Source of the DNA: JAXHUH01 sp034211175
GTDB taxonomy: Bacteria > Actinomycetota > Acidimicrobiia > Acidimicrobiales > CAIXPF01
Direction of reading: 5' to 3'
NCBI GenBank assembly: GCA_034211175.1
Contig: JAXHUH010000027.1
Coordinates: forward strand, 1 to 35,948
Length of the DNA: 35,948 nucleotides
Shown here: one piece after another, positions 22,950 to 30,488 of the stretch
How the letters are laid out: every line of letters starts with the position of its first letter
Numbering within the stretch: the stretch's first letter is position 1
The notes under the pieces: generated by a model
Told to the model about the DNA's origin: nothing
Databases searched by the model: none
What the model saw: the letters and a program-made list of their open reading frames with translations, nothing else
Program-made: the position numbers and the translations under genes

Positions 22950-24929
22950 TCAGGTGGTGGCGGCCGGGGAGGTGAGGAGGTGGCGGTAGAGGGTGGCGTG
23001 GCGGGCGGCGGCCGCGGCCCAGGTGTGGCGGGCGGCGAGGGAACGGCCGGCGTCGGCGAACCGGCCCCGGTCGTCGTCCAGCGCGTCGACCAGCGCGGCC
23101 GCCAGCTCGCCCGGGGTGGCACCGAAGCGGGCGGCCCCGTCGAACACCTCGCGCAGCACCGGCAGGTCGCGGCACACGACCGGGACGCCGGCGGCCAGCG
23201 CCTCCATCGCCGCGAGACCGAAGCCCTCCTTCGTCGACGGGAACGCGAACGCGTCGGAGGCGGCGACCAGCGCCGGGAGCTCCTCGTGGTCGACGGGCCC
23301 GAGCACCAGGGGCTCGACCCCGAGCTCGGCGCAGCGGGCGTCGACCTCCGCCCGGTAGTCGCGGTAGTCGAACAGCGTCTCGCCGCCGGCCACGACCAAC
23401 CGCGTGCCGGGCCGGGCGGTCTGGACCGTGGCCATCGCCTCGACCAGGTCGAGCGTGCCCTTGCGGGGCTCGATCCCGCCGACCGAGAGCACCCACGGCC
23501 CGCCGATCCGCTCCCGCCATCGGGCTCGGGCCGCGACCGCCGCCGGATCGTCGCCCGCCGCAGCGCTGAACCGGTCGGCTTCCACGCCGTTGGGGATCAC
23601 CTCGGCCGAGATGCCCCAACCGTCGGCCAGCTCCGACGCCACCGCCGCCGAGACGCACACGTGGGCGAAGGGCCGGACGATGGCCCGCTCGTGGCAGGCC
23701 ACCAGCTCGGGCGTCGAGAACCGGTCGAGATGGTGCACCGTGCGCACGCAGCGGCCGAACGCGTTGGCCGAGATGCAGTCCTGGGCGTGGACCAGGTCGA
23801 CCGTCGCCGGGTCGAAGCCGCCGGCCAGCGCGTCGATCGAGCGCAGGACCCGCTCGCCGACCGACTCGCCGTCGCGGTCGGGGAACGGCACGAGGTGGAC
23901 GTCGACCGACGGGTCGACCGGGCGGAAGAACCCGGTGTCGCCGCCCCGGGCGAGGGACACGACCGTCACCTCGACGTCGCCGCGCGCCGCCAGCGCCTCG
24001 GCCAGCGCCAGGGTGTGGACCACACCGCCCCGCGGGCGGGTCGAGTAGGTGAGGAGCGCGACGCGCACGGGTCCGTTCGCCGGGGTCGTCGCCCGGTACA
24101 GGTCGGGTCGCAGCTCGCCGAGGTGGTGGAACCGCCGGCGGGCCCGCCCGACGACGCCGTCCACGTCGACCGGGGCGGACGCCACGCCGGAGCGGTCGCC
24201 GACGGCGGCGACGATCTCGCCGTCGGGCAGCACCACCTTCGAGCGGCCGAAGAACCGGAGCGCCCCGTGGCGGCCGACCTGGTTGGCCGACACCACGACG
24301 ACCTGGTTCTCCGCTGCGCGGGCCTGGTCGTAGGTGTCGAACATGCGCCGCTGGCGGTCGCGGGCCAGCGTGTCGGCCCGGTTGGTGCGGCTCGCCGGCC
24401 ACGCGGACGGGATGGCGAGGATGTCGGCGCCGTCGAGGGCCAGGGTGCGGGCGGTCTCGGGGAACGTCTTGTCGTAGTCGACCAGCATGCCGAGGCGACC
24501 AACCGGCGTGTCGAACGCGCCGAGCCGGTCGCCCGGGATGTAGAGGCCGACCTCGCCGGCCGGCAGGTGGACCTTGCGATGCACGCCGAGGACGGCGCCA
24601 TCGTGGAGGCACACCGCGGTGTTGGCCCGGCCGCCGTCGGCGGTCGCCTCGGTCACGCCGAGGCACACGACCATCCGCCCGGCCTCGGACGCGAGCTGGG
24701 CCAGCTCCGGGCCGTCGAGGGCCACGGTCGGGGGCAGCTCGGGCGGCGTCGGCTCGCCGTCGAGGTGGTCGTGGTAGCCGCCGAGCACGCCGTGGGGCAG
24801 GACCAGCAGGTCGGTGCCGTCGCGGTGGGCGTCGTCGATGATGCCCGACACCCGCCGCAGCCCGAACGCGATCTCCCGCCGGAAGTGGGCGGCGACGGCG
24901 GCGACGCGGACCGTGTCGCCCGTGCTCAC
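22950..24929 (-). CDS. Fusion of inactive nitrilase-like domain with MSMEG_0565-type glycosyltransferase
   Basis: 659 residues from GTG 24929 (GTGA overlap with the preceding stop). Residues about 7-285 are a carbon-nitrogen hydrolase fold, closely resembling the separate nitrilase of this operon (shared SAWPASRTNRA, AFDTPVGR, TLALDGA). The triad is broken: Glu is His46 (VLPHGVLGGY), Lys119 remains (HRKVHLP), Cys is Asp151 (MLVDYDK). Residues about 290-655 are a GT-B, GT4-like glycosyltransferase: RVALLTYSTRPRGGVVHTLALAEAL at its start, VIPNGVEADRF, WVLSVGGIEPRKGTLDLVEAM, and a nucleotide-sugar EGFGLAAMEALAAGVPVV motif. A glycosyltransferase of this type (MSMEG_0565) accompanies the mycobacterial cluster. 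The nitrilase part may be a structural partner of the active one. Confidence 0.85.
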   Translation of the reverse strand: MSTGDTVRVAAVAAHFRREIAFGLRRVSGIIDDAHRDGTDLLVLPHGVLGGYHDHLDGEPTPPELPPTVALDGPELAQLASEAGRMVVCLGVTEATADGGRANTAVCLHDGAVLGVHRKVHLPAGEVGLYIPGDRLGAFDTPVGRLGMLVDYDKTFPETARTLALDGADILAIPSAWPASRTNRADTLARDRQRRMFDTYDQARAAENQVVVVSANQVGRHGALRFFGRSKVVLPDGEIVAAVGDRSGVASAPVDVDGVVGRARRRFHHLGELRPDLYRATTPANGPVRVALLTYSTRPRGGVVHTLALAEALAARGDVEVTVVSLARGGDTGFFRPVDPSVDVHLVPFPDRDGESVGERVLRSIDALAGGFDPATVDLVHAQDCISANAFGRCVRTVHHLDRFSTPELVACHERAIVRPFAHVCVSAAVASELADGWGISAEVIPNGVEADRFSAAAGDDPAAVAARARWRERIGGPWVLSVGGIEPRKGTLDLVEAMATVQTARPGTRLVVAGGETLFDYRDYRAEVDARCAELGVEPLVLGPVDHEELPALVAASDAFAFPSTKEGFGLAAMEALAAGVPVVCRDLPVLREVFDGAARFGATPGELAAALVDALDDDRGRFADAGRSLAARHTWAAAAARHATLYRHLLTSPAATT

Positions 24930-26398
24930 GCGGCGCGACCGACCCGACCCGCGGCGTCGACCAGCCCGGCGAGCTCGTCGTGGGTCGGCGCCGACATCGC
25001 GGGCAGGCCGAGCCCGTCGGCCTGCACCTGCCGCACCCGGGCGATGGTGTCGGCGTCGCCGAGGACGTCCGCTGGTCGGGCGAGCAGCTGCTGGAGGCGG
25101 GTGAAGCGCTGCCACACGACCGGGTCGTGGTGGGCGGCGACGTAGGCCTCGCCGTTGGTCAGCCAACCCTGCGGCGGCGGGGTGAACGGGGTCGGCTCCG
25201 GCGGCGCTGCGTCGGCCCGCCAGCGCGACAGCCGGGCCCGGTCCTGGGCGTCGGAGTCGGCGACCCAGACCGCGAGGTCGTCGACGGCGGCGTCAACCGC
25301 CCCGGCGAAGGCGTCCGGCTCACCGGCGTGGTCGACGACGGCGTCGGCGAGGCGGCGGGCATGGCCGAGGGCGAGGGCGCAGCCCCGGCTGTGGGCCGGG
25401 TTGGAGATCGCCGCGGCGTCGGCCACGAGTGCGTGGCCCAGCACGAGGGGGCGACCGTCGACCGTTGTGCGCCGCAGCCGGTTGCGCATCCCGGTCATCG
25501 ACCGCGGCGGCGAGATCGGTGTCGAACGGGCCGGATCGACCCACTCCCCGACGAGGGGGAGCGCGGCGGCCGCGGCCGCGAACGCGTCGTCGTCGCGCAG
25601 GCCGCGCAGCGCCCGGTCCTCGGGCAGGGTCCCGAACGTCACCGAGAACGTCTCCCGATCCGCCGGGAACACGAGGCACGAGTACCGGTCGAACGACGAC
25701 CCGCACGTGTAGCCCCGGTTGAGCGGGCCGGCGGTCGCGCCGAGCAGCAGCCGGTAGAAGCGGGTGTGGTAGGTGATGCCGCACTCGGTCGAGCGCTCGT
25801 CGACGGACACGCCGAGGTCGGTCAGCCAGTCGAGCGACCGGCCCCGCCGCCCCGACGCGTCGAGGACCACGTCGGCGTCGATGGTGGTGCCGTCGTCGAG
25901 GCGGACGCCCCGCACCACGGGCACTGGGCCGTGGTCGTCGGCGACGAGGCGGTCGACCTTCGCGCCGGTGCGCAGTGTGAGCCCGTCGGTCGTCGCCGCC
26001 ACCGTGCGCAGCGCGGCCTCGAACGTGGTGCGGCGGGCGAGGACCACCGCCGGCTCGGTCGGGCCCGGCCTGGTGGTCGTCACCTCACCGGCGGCGAACC
26101 TGGTCGGCTCCGGCGGCGGCCGCAGGACCATCGTCGGCGCGCCCAGTTCGTCGAGCTCGTCGAGCACGCCGGGCGCCTCCGCGGCGAGGACCTCCCGGGC
26201 CCGGGCCAGGAACGCGTGGGACTGCGCAGCCTGGGGTGTGGCCCGGCGGGGGTCACGGGCCGCCGGCTCGTCGAACGGTCGGGGCGCCGCGTCGTCGTCA
26301 CCCTCGATCACCGTCGTCGCCAGGCCGCGGCGGGCGCAGCACAGGCCCGCGGCGAGCCCGGCGACGCTGCCGCCGACGACCACCACCCTCGGGGTCAT
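24926..26398 (-). CDS. FAD-dependent oxidoreductase of the nitrilase operon
   Basis: 490 residues. The FAD-binding Rossmann motif is VVVVGGSVAGLAAGLCCARRG at the N-terminus; a second conserved strand is DVVLDASGRRGRSLDWL, and the third FAD motif is probably LGHALVADAAAISNPAHSRGCALALGHARRLADAV. The QAAQSHAFLARAREVLAAEAPG stretch is typical of epoxidase/halogenase-like group A flavoproteins. Nit1C clusters normally encode a different flavoprotein (NitH/MSMEG_0569), so this may be a functional replacement. It starts at ATG 26398, overlapping the nitrilase stop by 4 bp, and its own stop overlaps the next start. The substrate is unknown. Confidence 0.82.
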   Translation of the reverse strand: MTPRVVVVGGSVAGLAAGLCCARRGLATTVIEGDDDAAPRPFDEPAARDPRRATPQAAQSHAFLARAREVLAAEAPGVLDELDELGAPTMVLRPPPEPTRFAAGEVTTTRPGPTEPAVVLARRTTFEAALRTVAATTDGLTLRTGAKVDRLVADDHGPVPVVRGVRLDDGTTIDADVVLDASGRRGRSLDWLTDLGVSVDERSTECGITYHTRFYRLLLGATAGPLNRGYTCGSSFDRYSCLVFPADRETFSVTFGTLPEDRALRGLRDDDAFAAAAAALPLVGEWVDPARSTPISPPRSMTGMRNRLRRTTVDGRPLVLGHALVADAAAISNPAHSRGCALALGHARRLADAVVDHAGEPDAFAGAVDAAVDDLAVWVADSDAQDRARLSRWRADAAPPEPTPFTPPPQGWLTNGEAYVAAHHDPVVWQRFTRLQQLLARPADVLGDADTIARVRQVQADGLGLPAMSAPTHDELAGLVDAAGRVGRAA

Positions 26399-27252
26399 CG
26401 GACGAGGTCGGCCGGGCGCCACGGCCCCAGCCGGTAGGCGTCGGGGCGGCGGTCGCGCAGGTTGCACATGCCCCGGCGGTGGGCCTCGAGCTCGGCGTCG
26501 ACATCGACCCGGGCGACGGCCATGCCCCCGTCGACCGGGGTGACGTCGAGGATGTCGCCGCCGGGGCCGACGACCTTGGCCCGCCCGACGAACTCGAGGG
26601 AGCCGAACGTGCCGGTCTGGTTCGACGCCGCCCACACGACCTGGTTGTCGAGCGCCCGGGCCCGGTCGAACAGGTCGAAGCGGTGGGTCCAGCGGTCGTC
26701 CTCGATGCGGGGCGCCCGGCTGGTCCGGCTCGCCGGCCACGCGGAGAGGCAGGCGATGATCTCGGCGCCGTCGAGGGCCAGGGTACGGGCCGCCTCGGCG
26801 AAGCCCTTGTCCCAGCAGATCAGCAGGCCCATGCGCCCGACCGGCGTGTCGAACGCGGCGAACGTGTCCCCGGCGCCGTACGTCGAGCCCTCGGCCAGCG
26901 GCTGGTGGACCTTGCGGTAGTTGGCCAGGATCTCGCCGCCGCCGACGCACACCGCGGCGTTGTAGCGGCGGCCGCCGTCGCGCTCGCAGTAGCCGGCGCA
27001 GACGACGAGATCGCCGGCCAGCTCGACGAGGCGGGCGATCTCCGGGCCCCCGAGCTCCAGTGCGGGCGGCGGGTCGACCTGGCCGCCGACGTGGAGGTCG
27101 GCGACGTAGCCGCCGATCGCGGCCTCGGGGAGCACGACGAGATCGACGCCCCGGGCCCGGGCCTCGTCGAGGATCTCCCCGATGCGGGCCAGGTCGGCGT
27201 CGATGTCGCGGTCGAACGGTGCCGCGACCGCAGCGATCCCGATCTCGGTCAT
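26395..27252 (-). CDS. nitC: Nitrilase/carbon-nitrogen hydrolase (Nit1C NitC-like)
   Basis: 285 residues with an intact catalytic triad: Glu43 in LPEAAIGGY, Lys114 in YRKVHQPL and Cys146 in LLICWDKGF. This is the nitrilase superfamily, which hydrolyses nitriles or amides through a cysteine thioester. In the Nit1C cluster the nitrilase is linked to assimilation of cyanide or small nitriles, and its cyanobacterial relative Sll0784 to nitrogen starvation (recalled). An amidase-type specificity is possible from sequence alone. It starts at ATG 27252, overlapping the upstream stop by 4 bp. It is a close paralogue of the inactive domain in the last gene of this operon. Confidence 0.85.
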   Translation of the reverse strand: MTEIGIAAVAAPFDRDIDADLARIGEILDEARARGVDLVVLPEAAIGGYVADLHVGGQVDPPPALELGGPEIARLVELAGDLVVCAGYCERDGGRRYNAAVCVGGGEILANYRKVHQPLAEGSTYGAGDTFAAFDTPVGRMGLLICWDKGFAEAARTLALDGAEIIACLSAWPASRTSRAPRIEDDRWTHRFDLFDRARALDNQVVWAASNQTGTFGSLEFVGRAKVVGPGGDILDVTPVDGGMAVARVDVDAELEAHRRGMCNLRDRRPDAYRLGPWRPADLVR

Positions 27253-28682
27253 GCGGGTTCCTCCGGGCCGTCGTGGCCGGGTCGTGATGATGGCGGGTGC
27301 GGCGCGGCGGGGCCGAGCCCGGTGACCGGTCCCGCGACCGCAGGTGTACACACCCCGTCGGACCAGCGCAGCTCGACGCCGCCACCCCCGACGAGGCGAC
27401 CGCACGCCGCCGTGGTCGCGGGCGCGGCGGCGTCGGCCGGCAGCGGTGCCGCGTCGGTCGTGATCATGGCGAAACCGGGGAAGCACGCGAACCAGTCGCC
27501 GACACCGACGGCCTCGGGCCGGGGCACGTCGGCGACGTCGAGCACCGCGCCGCACCCGGACGCCTCGGCGAGCATGGCCAGGGTGCCGACGAGGCCGGCC
27601 ATGCTGACGTCCTTCGCCGCGTGGGGCCGGTGGCGGGCGACGAGGTCGACCATCGAGCGCAGCTCGGCCGGTGAGCGGTGGGTGGTGGAGTCCCACTGGC
27701 GGCCCGCGTACCCGGGGCGCCAGCCGCCGGCGAGGTCGGCGCTGAGCGAGACCACGTCGCCGATCTCGCCGCCGCCCGCGGGGACCGGCCGCTCGGTGCG
27801 ACCGAGCATCGTGACCGCGAGGGCCGCGGGTACGCCGATCTGGGTGTGGCCGCCGAGCACCGGCACGCCGTACGTGTCCGCCGCGGCGCGCAGGCCGGCG
27901 GCGACCCGTTGGGCGGCCGAGGTCGTGCCGGCGGCGAGGGCGTCGAGCAGCCCGACCGGCCGGGCGCCCATGGCGGCGACGTCGTTCACGTTGACCAGTA
28001 CCGAGCACCAGCCGGCCCACCACGGGTCGCGCTCGACCATCGCCGGCACGATGGCGTCGCACGCGGCGACGAGGTCGGAGCCGTCGACGGGCACACCGTC
28101 GTCGCCGACCCAGCCGTCGCCGCCGGGGTGCTCCTCGCCGAGCACCTGCCCGATGACGGCCTTCGCCGCCGCCAGGCGGGCGAGCCGGTCGACCGGCCAC
28201 GTCATCTCCACGTGAGGTGCGCCGTGGAGCTCGACGGTCCGGCGGCGCACCCAGCCGAGCCGGGTGAAGAACCGCTCCTTGTCGGCCTGGACGGTGGCGT
28301 CGAAGCGCAGCGCCCCGGCGTTCTCGGCCCGGGAGCACGCGGCCCGCACGAGTGCCGCCCCGACCCGGGGTGGCGCTCCGGGTGCGACGACGAGGCGGCT
28401 GCCCGCCCACCAGCCGAGGCCGGGGTCGGCGCAGGGCGCCAGCCGCACACCGCCGAGCACCGTGCCGTCGCCGGCCCGGGCGATCAACACGACGGTGTTC
28501 GGGTCGTCGTCGAGCTCGTCGCGGTCGTGGTCGGCGAACAGGCCCTGGCGCTCGACGAACACCTGCCGGCGCAGCTCGCGATGGGCGCGGAGTCCCTCGG
28601 CGTCGGCCTCGACGACGAGCGGTCGCCCGGTGTCGGCGATCGGCGGGCGGCGGGGCCCTCCGAGATCGGTGAGGATGCCCAT
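27249..28682 (-). CDS. GNAT acetyltransferase fused to AIR-synthase-like domain (MSMEG_0567/Sll0786-Sll0787 type)
   Basis: 477 residues. Residues about 20-185 are a GNAT domain: LRAHRELRRQVFVERQGLF, VLGGVRLAP and AALVRAACSRAENAGA, with DKERFFTRLGWVRRR as the C-terminal motif. Residues about 190-450 resemble AIR synthase (PurM-like): LVAACDAIVP, VLVNVNDVAAMGARPVGLLDAL (metal/ATP-binding segment), VPVLGGHTQIG and KDVSMAGLVGTLAML. In cyanobacteria these are separate proteins (Sll0786 and Sll0787); the fused form fits mycobacterial MSMEG_0567. Both activities in the cluster are uncharacterised. It starts at ATG 28682, one base after the radical SAM stop, and overlaps nitC by 4 bp. Confidence 0.83.
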   Translation of the reverse strand: MGILTDLGGPRRPPIADTGRPLVVEADAEGLRAHRELRRQVFVERQGLFADHDRDELDDDPNTVVLIARAGDGTVLGGVRLAPCADPGLGWWAGSRLVVAPGAPPRVGAALVRAACSRAENAGALRFDATVQADKERFFTRLGWVRRRTVELHGAPHVEMTWPVDRLARLAAAKAVIGQVLGEEHPGGDGWVGDDGVPVDGSDLVAACDAIVPAMVERDPWWAGWCSVLVNVNDVAAMGARPVGLLDALAAGTTSAAQRVAAGLRAAADTYGVPVLGGHTQIGVPAALAVTMLGRTERPVPAGGGEIGDVVSLSADLAGGWRPGYAGRQWDSTTHRSPAELRSMVDLVARHRPHAAKDVSMAGLVGTLAMLAEASGCGAVLDVADVPRPEAVGVGDWFACFPGFAMITTDAAPLPADAAAPATTAACGRLVGGGGVELRWSDGVCTPAVAGPVTGLGPAAPHPPSSRPGHDGPEEPA

Positions 28683-28683
28683 G

Positions 28684-29748
28684 TCAGCCGCCTCCGTCGG
28701 CCAGCGCGCTGCACGCCCCGCACGCCGCGCAGCCCGCGCCCTGGTCGGCGCCCCGCATCCCGTGGCGTCGCAGCTCGGCGGCGACCTGCTCGGTGACCGC
28801 GGCGAGGTGCCCGGCGGTCGGTGCGGTGGCCCCGTCCCGGTCGGCGAGCGTGCCGGCGAGGGGGCGGAACGGCACCACGAACGGGTAGACACCCGCCTCG
28901 ATCAGCGCGGCGGCCCCGGCGACGAGCTCGTCGGGGTCCTCGCCGAGGCCGACGAGCAGGTAGGTCGACACCCGGTTGGCGCCGAAGACCCGCACCGCCT
29001 CGTGCCACGCCGCCCAGTAGGCGTCGAGCGGCACGGTCGCCTTGCCCGGCATCCACCGCCGGCGCACGTCGTCGTCGAGCGACTCGACGTGGATGCCGAT
29101 CGCGGTCGCCCCGGCGTCGCGCAGCTCGGTGAGCACCGCCAGGTCGGCCGGCGGCTCGCACTGCACCTGCACGGCCAGGCCCGGCACCGCTGCGGTGATG
29201 GCCGCGACGCACCGGGCCAGGTAGCGGGCGCCCCGGTCCGCCGCAGCCGACGTCCCCGTCGTGAGGACGACCTGGCGGATCCCGTCGAGGCGCACCGCGG
29301 CCTCGGTGACCTCGGCGAGCTGCGCCGGCGTCTTCACCCTGGTCGTCGCCCCGGAGCGGAGCGACTCCTCGATGGCGCAGAACCGGCAGCGGTCGGCCTC
29401 GTCGTAGCGGATGCACGTCTGGACGACCGTGGTGGCCAGCACGTCGCTGCCGTGGAGGCGGGCGAGCTGGTCGTAGCGGATGCCGTCGGCGGTCTCGAGG
29501 TCGTAGAACCTCGGCCGGCCCACCGTGCGCAGCGGGATCCGCCGGCGCGGGTCGCCGGTGTGGACGACCGCCTCGCCGTCGGGCGTCGCCACCCACGGGC
29601 TGTCCTCCACGAGGGGGAGGGCTGCGGCCCGCTCGCCGAGGAGCACGTGGCCGTCGTCGCTCGGGCCGGCGCCGCCCCGGCGGCGCACCGGGGCCGGCAA
29701 TCGCACCCCGGCGGTCGCGAGCTCGGCACGCGTCGCGAGGTCGACCAT
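28684..29748 (-). CDS. nitD: Radical SAM protein, MSMEG_0568/Sll0785 (NitD) family
   Basis: 354 residues from ATG 29748. The [4Fe-4S] Cys motif is Cys112, Cys121 and Cys124 in TCIRYDEADRCRFCAIEES. The C-x8-C-x2-C spacing is wider than the classic C-x3-C-x2-C; I recall this as a trait of the MSMEG_0568 family. TTGTSAAADRGARYL, VQVQCEPP and GIHVESLDDDVRRRWMPGK follow along the TIM-barrel. The C-terminus has a second Cys cluster (340, 343, 346 in GCAACGACSA), probably an auxiliary cluster. It is the second gene of the operon, starting three bases beyond the stop codon of the Sll0783-family gene. The reaction is unknown. Confidence 0.87.
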   Translation of the reverse strand: MVDLATRAELATAGVRLPAPVRRRGGAGPSDDGHVLLGERAAALPLVEDSPWVATPDGEAVVHTGDPRRRIPLRTVGRPRFYDLETADGIRYDQLARLHGSDVLATTVVQTCIRYDEADRCRFCAIEESLRSGATTRVKTPAQLAEVTEAAVRLDGIRQVVLTTGTSAAADRGARYLARCVAAITAAVPGLAVQVQCEPPADLAVLTELRDAGATAIGIHVESLDDDVRRRWMPGKATVPLDAYWAAWHEAVRVFGANRVSTYLLVGLGEDPDELVAGAAALIEAGVYPFVVPFRPLAGTLADRDGATAPTAGHLAAVTEQVAAELRRHGMRGADQGAGCAACGACSALADGGG

Positions 29749-29749
29749 G

Positions 29750-30265
29750 TCAGAAGAGATAGGTCGAGTTGATGATCGCACCCTTGCGCGCGTAGTGAAT
29801 GACACAATCCTGCACGTCGAGCGGGTGCGCCGGGATCACGCCTTCGATGAGGTCCTCCTCGCGCAGTCCGTGCAACGACAGGCCGAAGCGGCAGCAGTAC
29901 ACCTTGCCGCCCTCGGAGATGAACGTCTTGATCTGGTCGTTGAGGTTCATCTCGCCGGGGAACGCGGTGTCACCGGTGAGGGGGAAGCCGCGGGTGTCCA
30001 TGCAGTTCATCGAGCCCGGGCCGTAGAAGTAGACGACTGACTCGAAGCCCTTGCGCAGGGCCCGGGTGGCCTGGAGCATGGCGACGAAGGCGACCGACGA
30101 TTCGTGGGCGATGCCGTGGATCAGGGTGAGGTACGACTCGCCGTCCTCGGCCTGGTAATCGGGGAAGAGCTTGGTCGAACCGTAGAGGTTCGCACCCTTG
30201 CCGAGTGACGGGTGGGGGATCTCGTCGAGGCTCTTCTGCTCTGCCTCGGTCAGTTCCATGCTCAT
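29750..30265 (-). CDS. nitB: MSMEG_0572/Sll0783 (NitB) family nitrogen-starvation protein
   Basis: 171 residues from ATG 30265, with GGAGG five bases upstream. The whole length matches the family size. Typical segments are GKGANLYGSTKLFPDY, YLTLIHGIAHESSVAFVAML, SVVYFYGPGSMNC, GGKVYCCRFGLSLHGL and the C-terminal IHYARKGAIINSTYLF; the layout suggests a DsrE-like alpha/beta fold. It is the first gene of the six-gene operon, and in Synechocystis the homologue Sll0783 is required for normal nitrogen-starvation responses (recalled). The molecular function is unknown. A Met at 30259 is an alternative start. Confidence 0.88.
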   Translation of the reverse strand: MSMELTEAEQKSLDEIPHPSLGKGANLYGSTKLFPDYQAEDGESYLTLIHGIAHESSVAFVAMLQATRALRKGFESVVYFYGPGSMNCMDTRGFPLTGDTAFPGEMNLNDQIKTFISEGGKVYCCRFGLSLHGLREEDLIEGVIPAHPLDVQDCVIHYARKGAIINSTYLF

Positions 30266-30347
30266 GTCGACCTCCGGGTCCTGCTCGGTGGGGGCGGGTG
30301 GGTCGACATCGACCTTTGCAGAGTGATGTTTCCGGCTCGTTGAGCAG

Positions 30348-30433
30348 CGTGTCATGGGCGTTGCCGTTGCAACAACACACAGTTTCTCGTCACTTGACGC
30401 TGGGTGCCGTTCAGCTGAGCAGCACATGACACG
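30348..30433. promoter_or_regulatory. Inverted repeat between nitB operon and amidase
   Basis: CGTGTCATG (30348-30356) and CATGACACG (30425-30433) are perfect 9-bp inverted copies 68 bp apart. TGAGCAGC precedes each on the plus strand (30341 and 30416). The palindrome GTTGCAAC (30366-30373) lies between. The right copy overlaps a likely -35 box of the amidase (TGACAC, 30427-30432). This suggests a regulator controlling the divergent nit operon and amidase through a loop or two dimers; it is unproven. Confidence 0.4.
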
Positions 30434-30454
30434 ACCCCGGCCGGTGCGTAGGCT
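30427..30454 (+). promoter_or_regulatory. Candidate amidase promoter
   Basis: TGACAC (30427-30432) and TAGGCT (30449-30454), 16 bp apart, resemble -35 and -10 boxes. A transcript would begin near 30461 and reach the amidase Shine-Dalgarno and its ATG at 30489. Confidence 0.35.
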
Positions 30455-30488
30455 CGCCGCCGTCCGGGGCGACACTGGAGGGGGAGTC

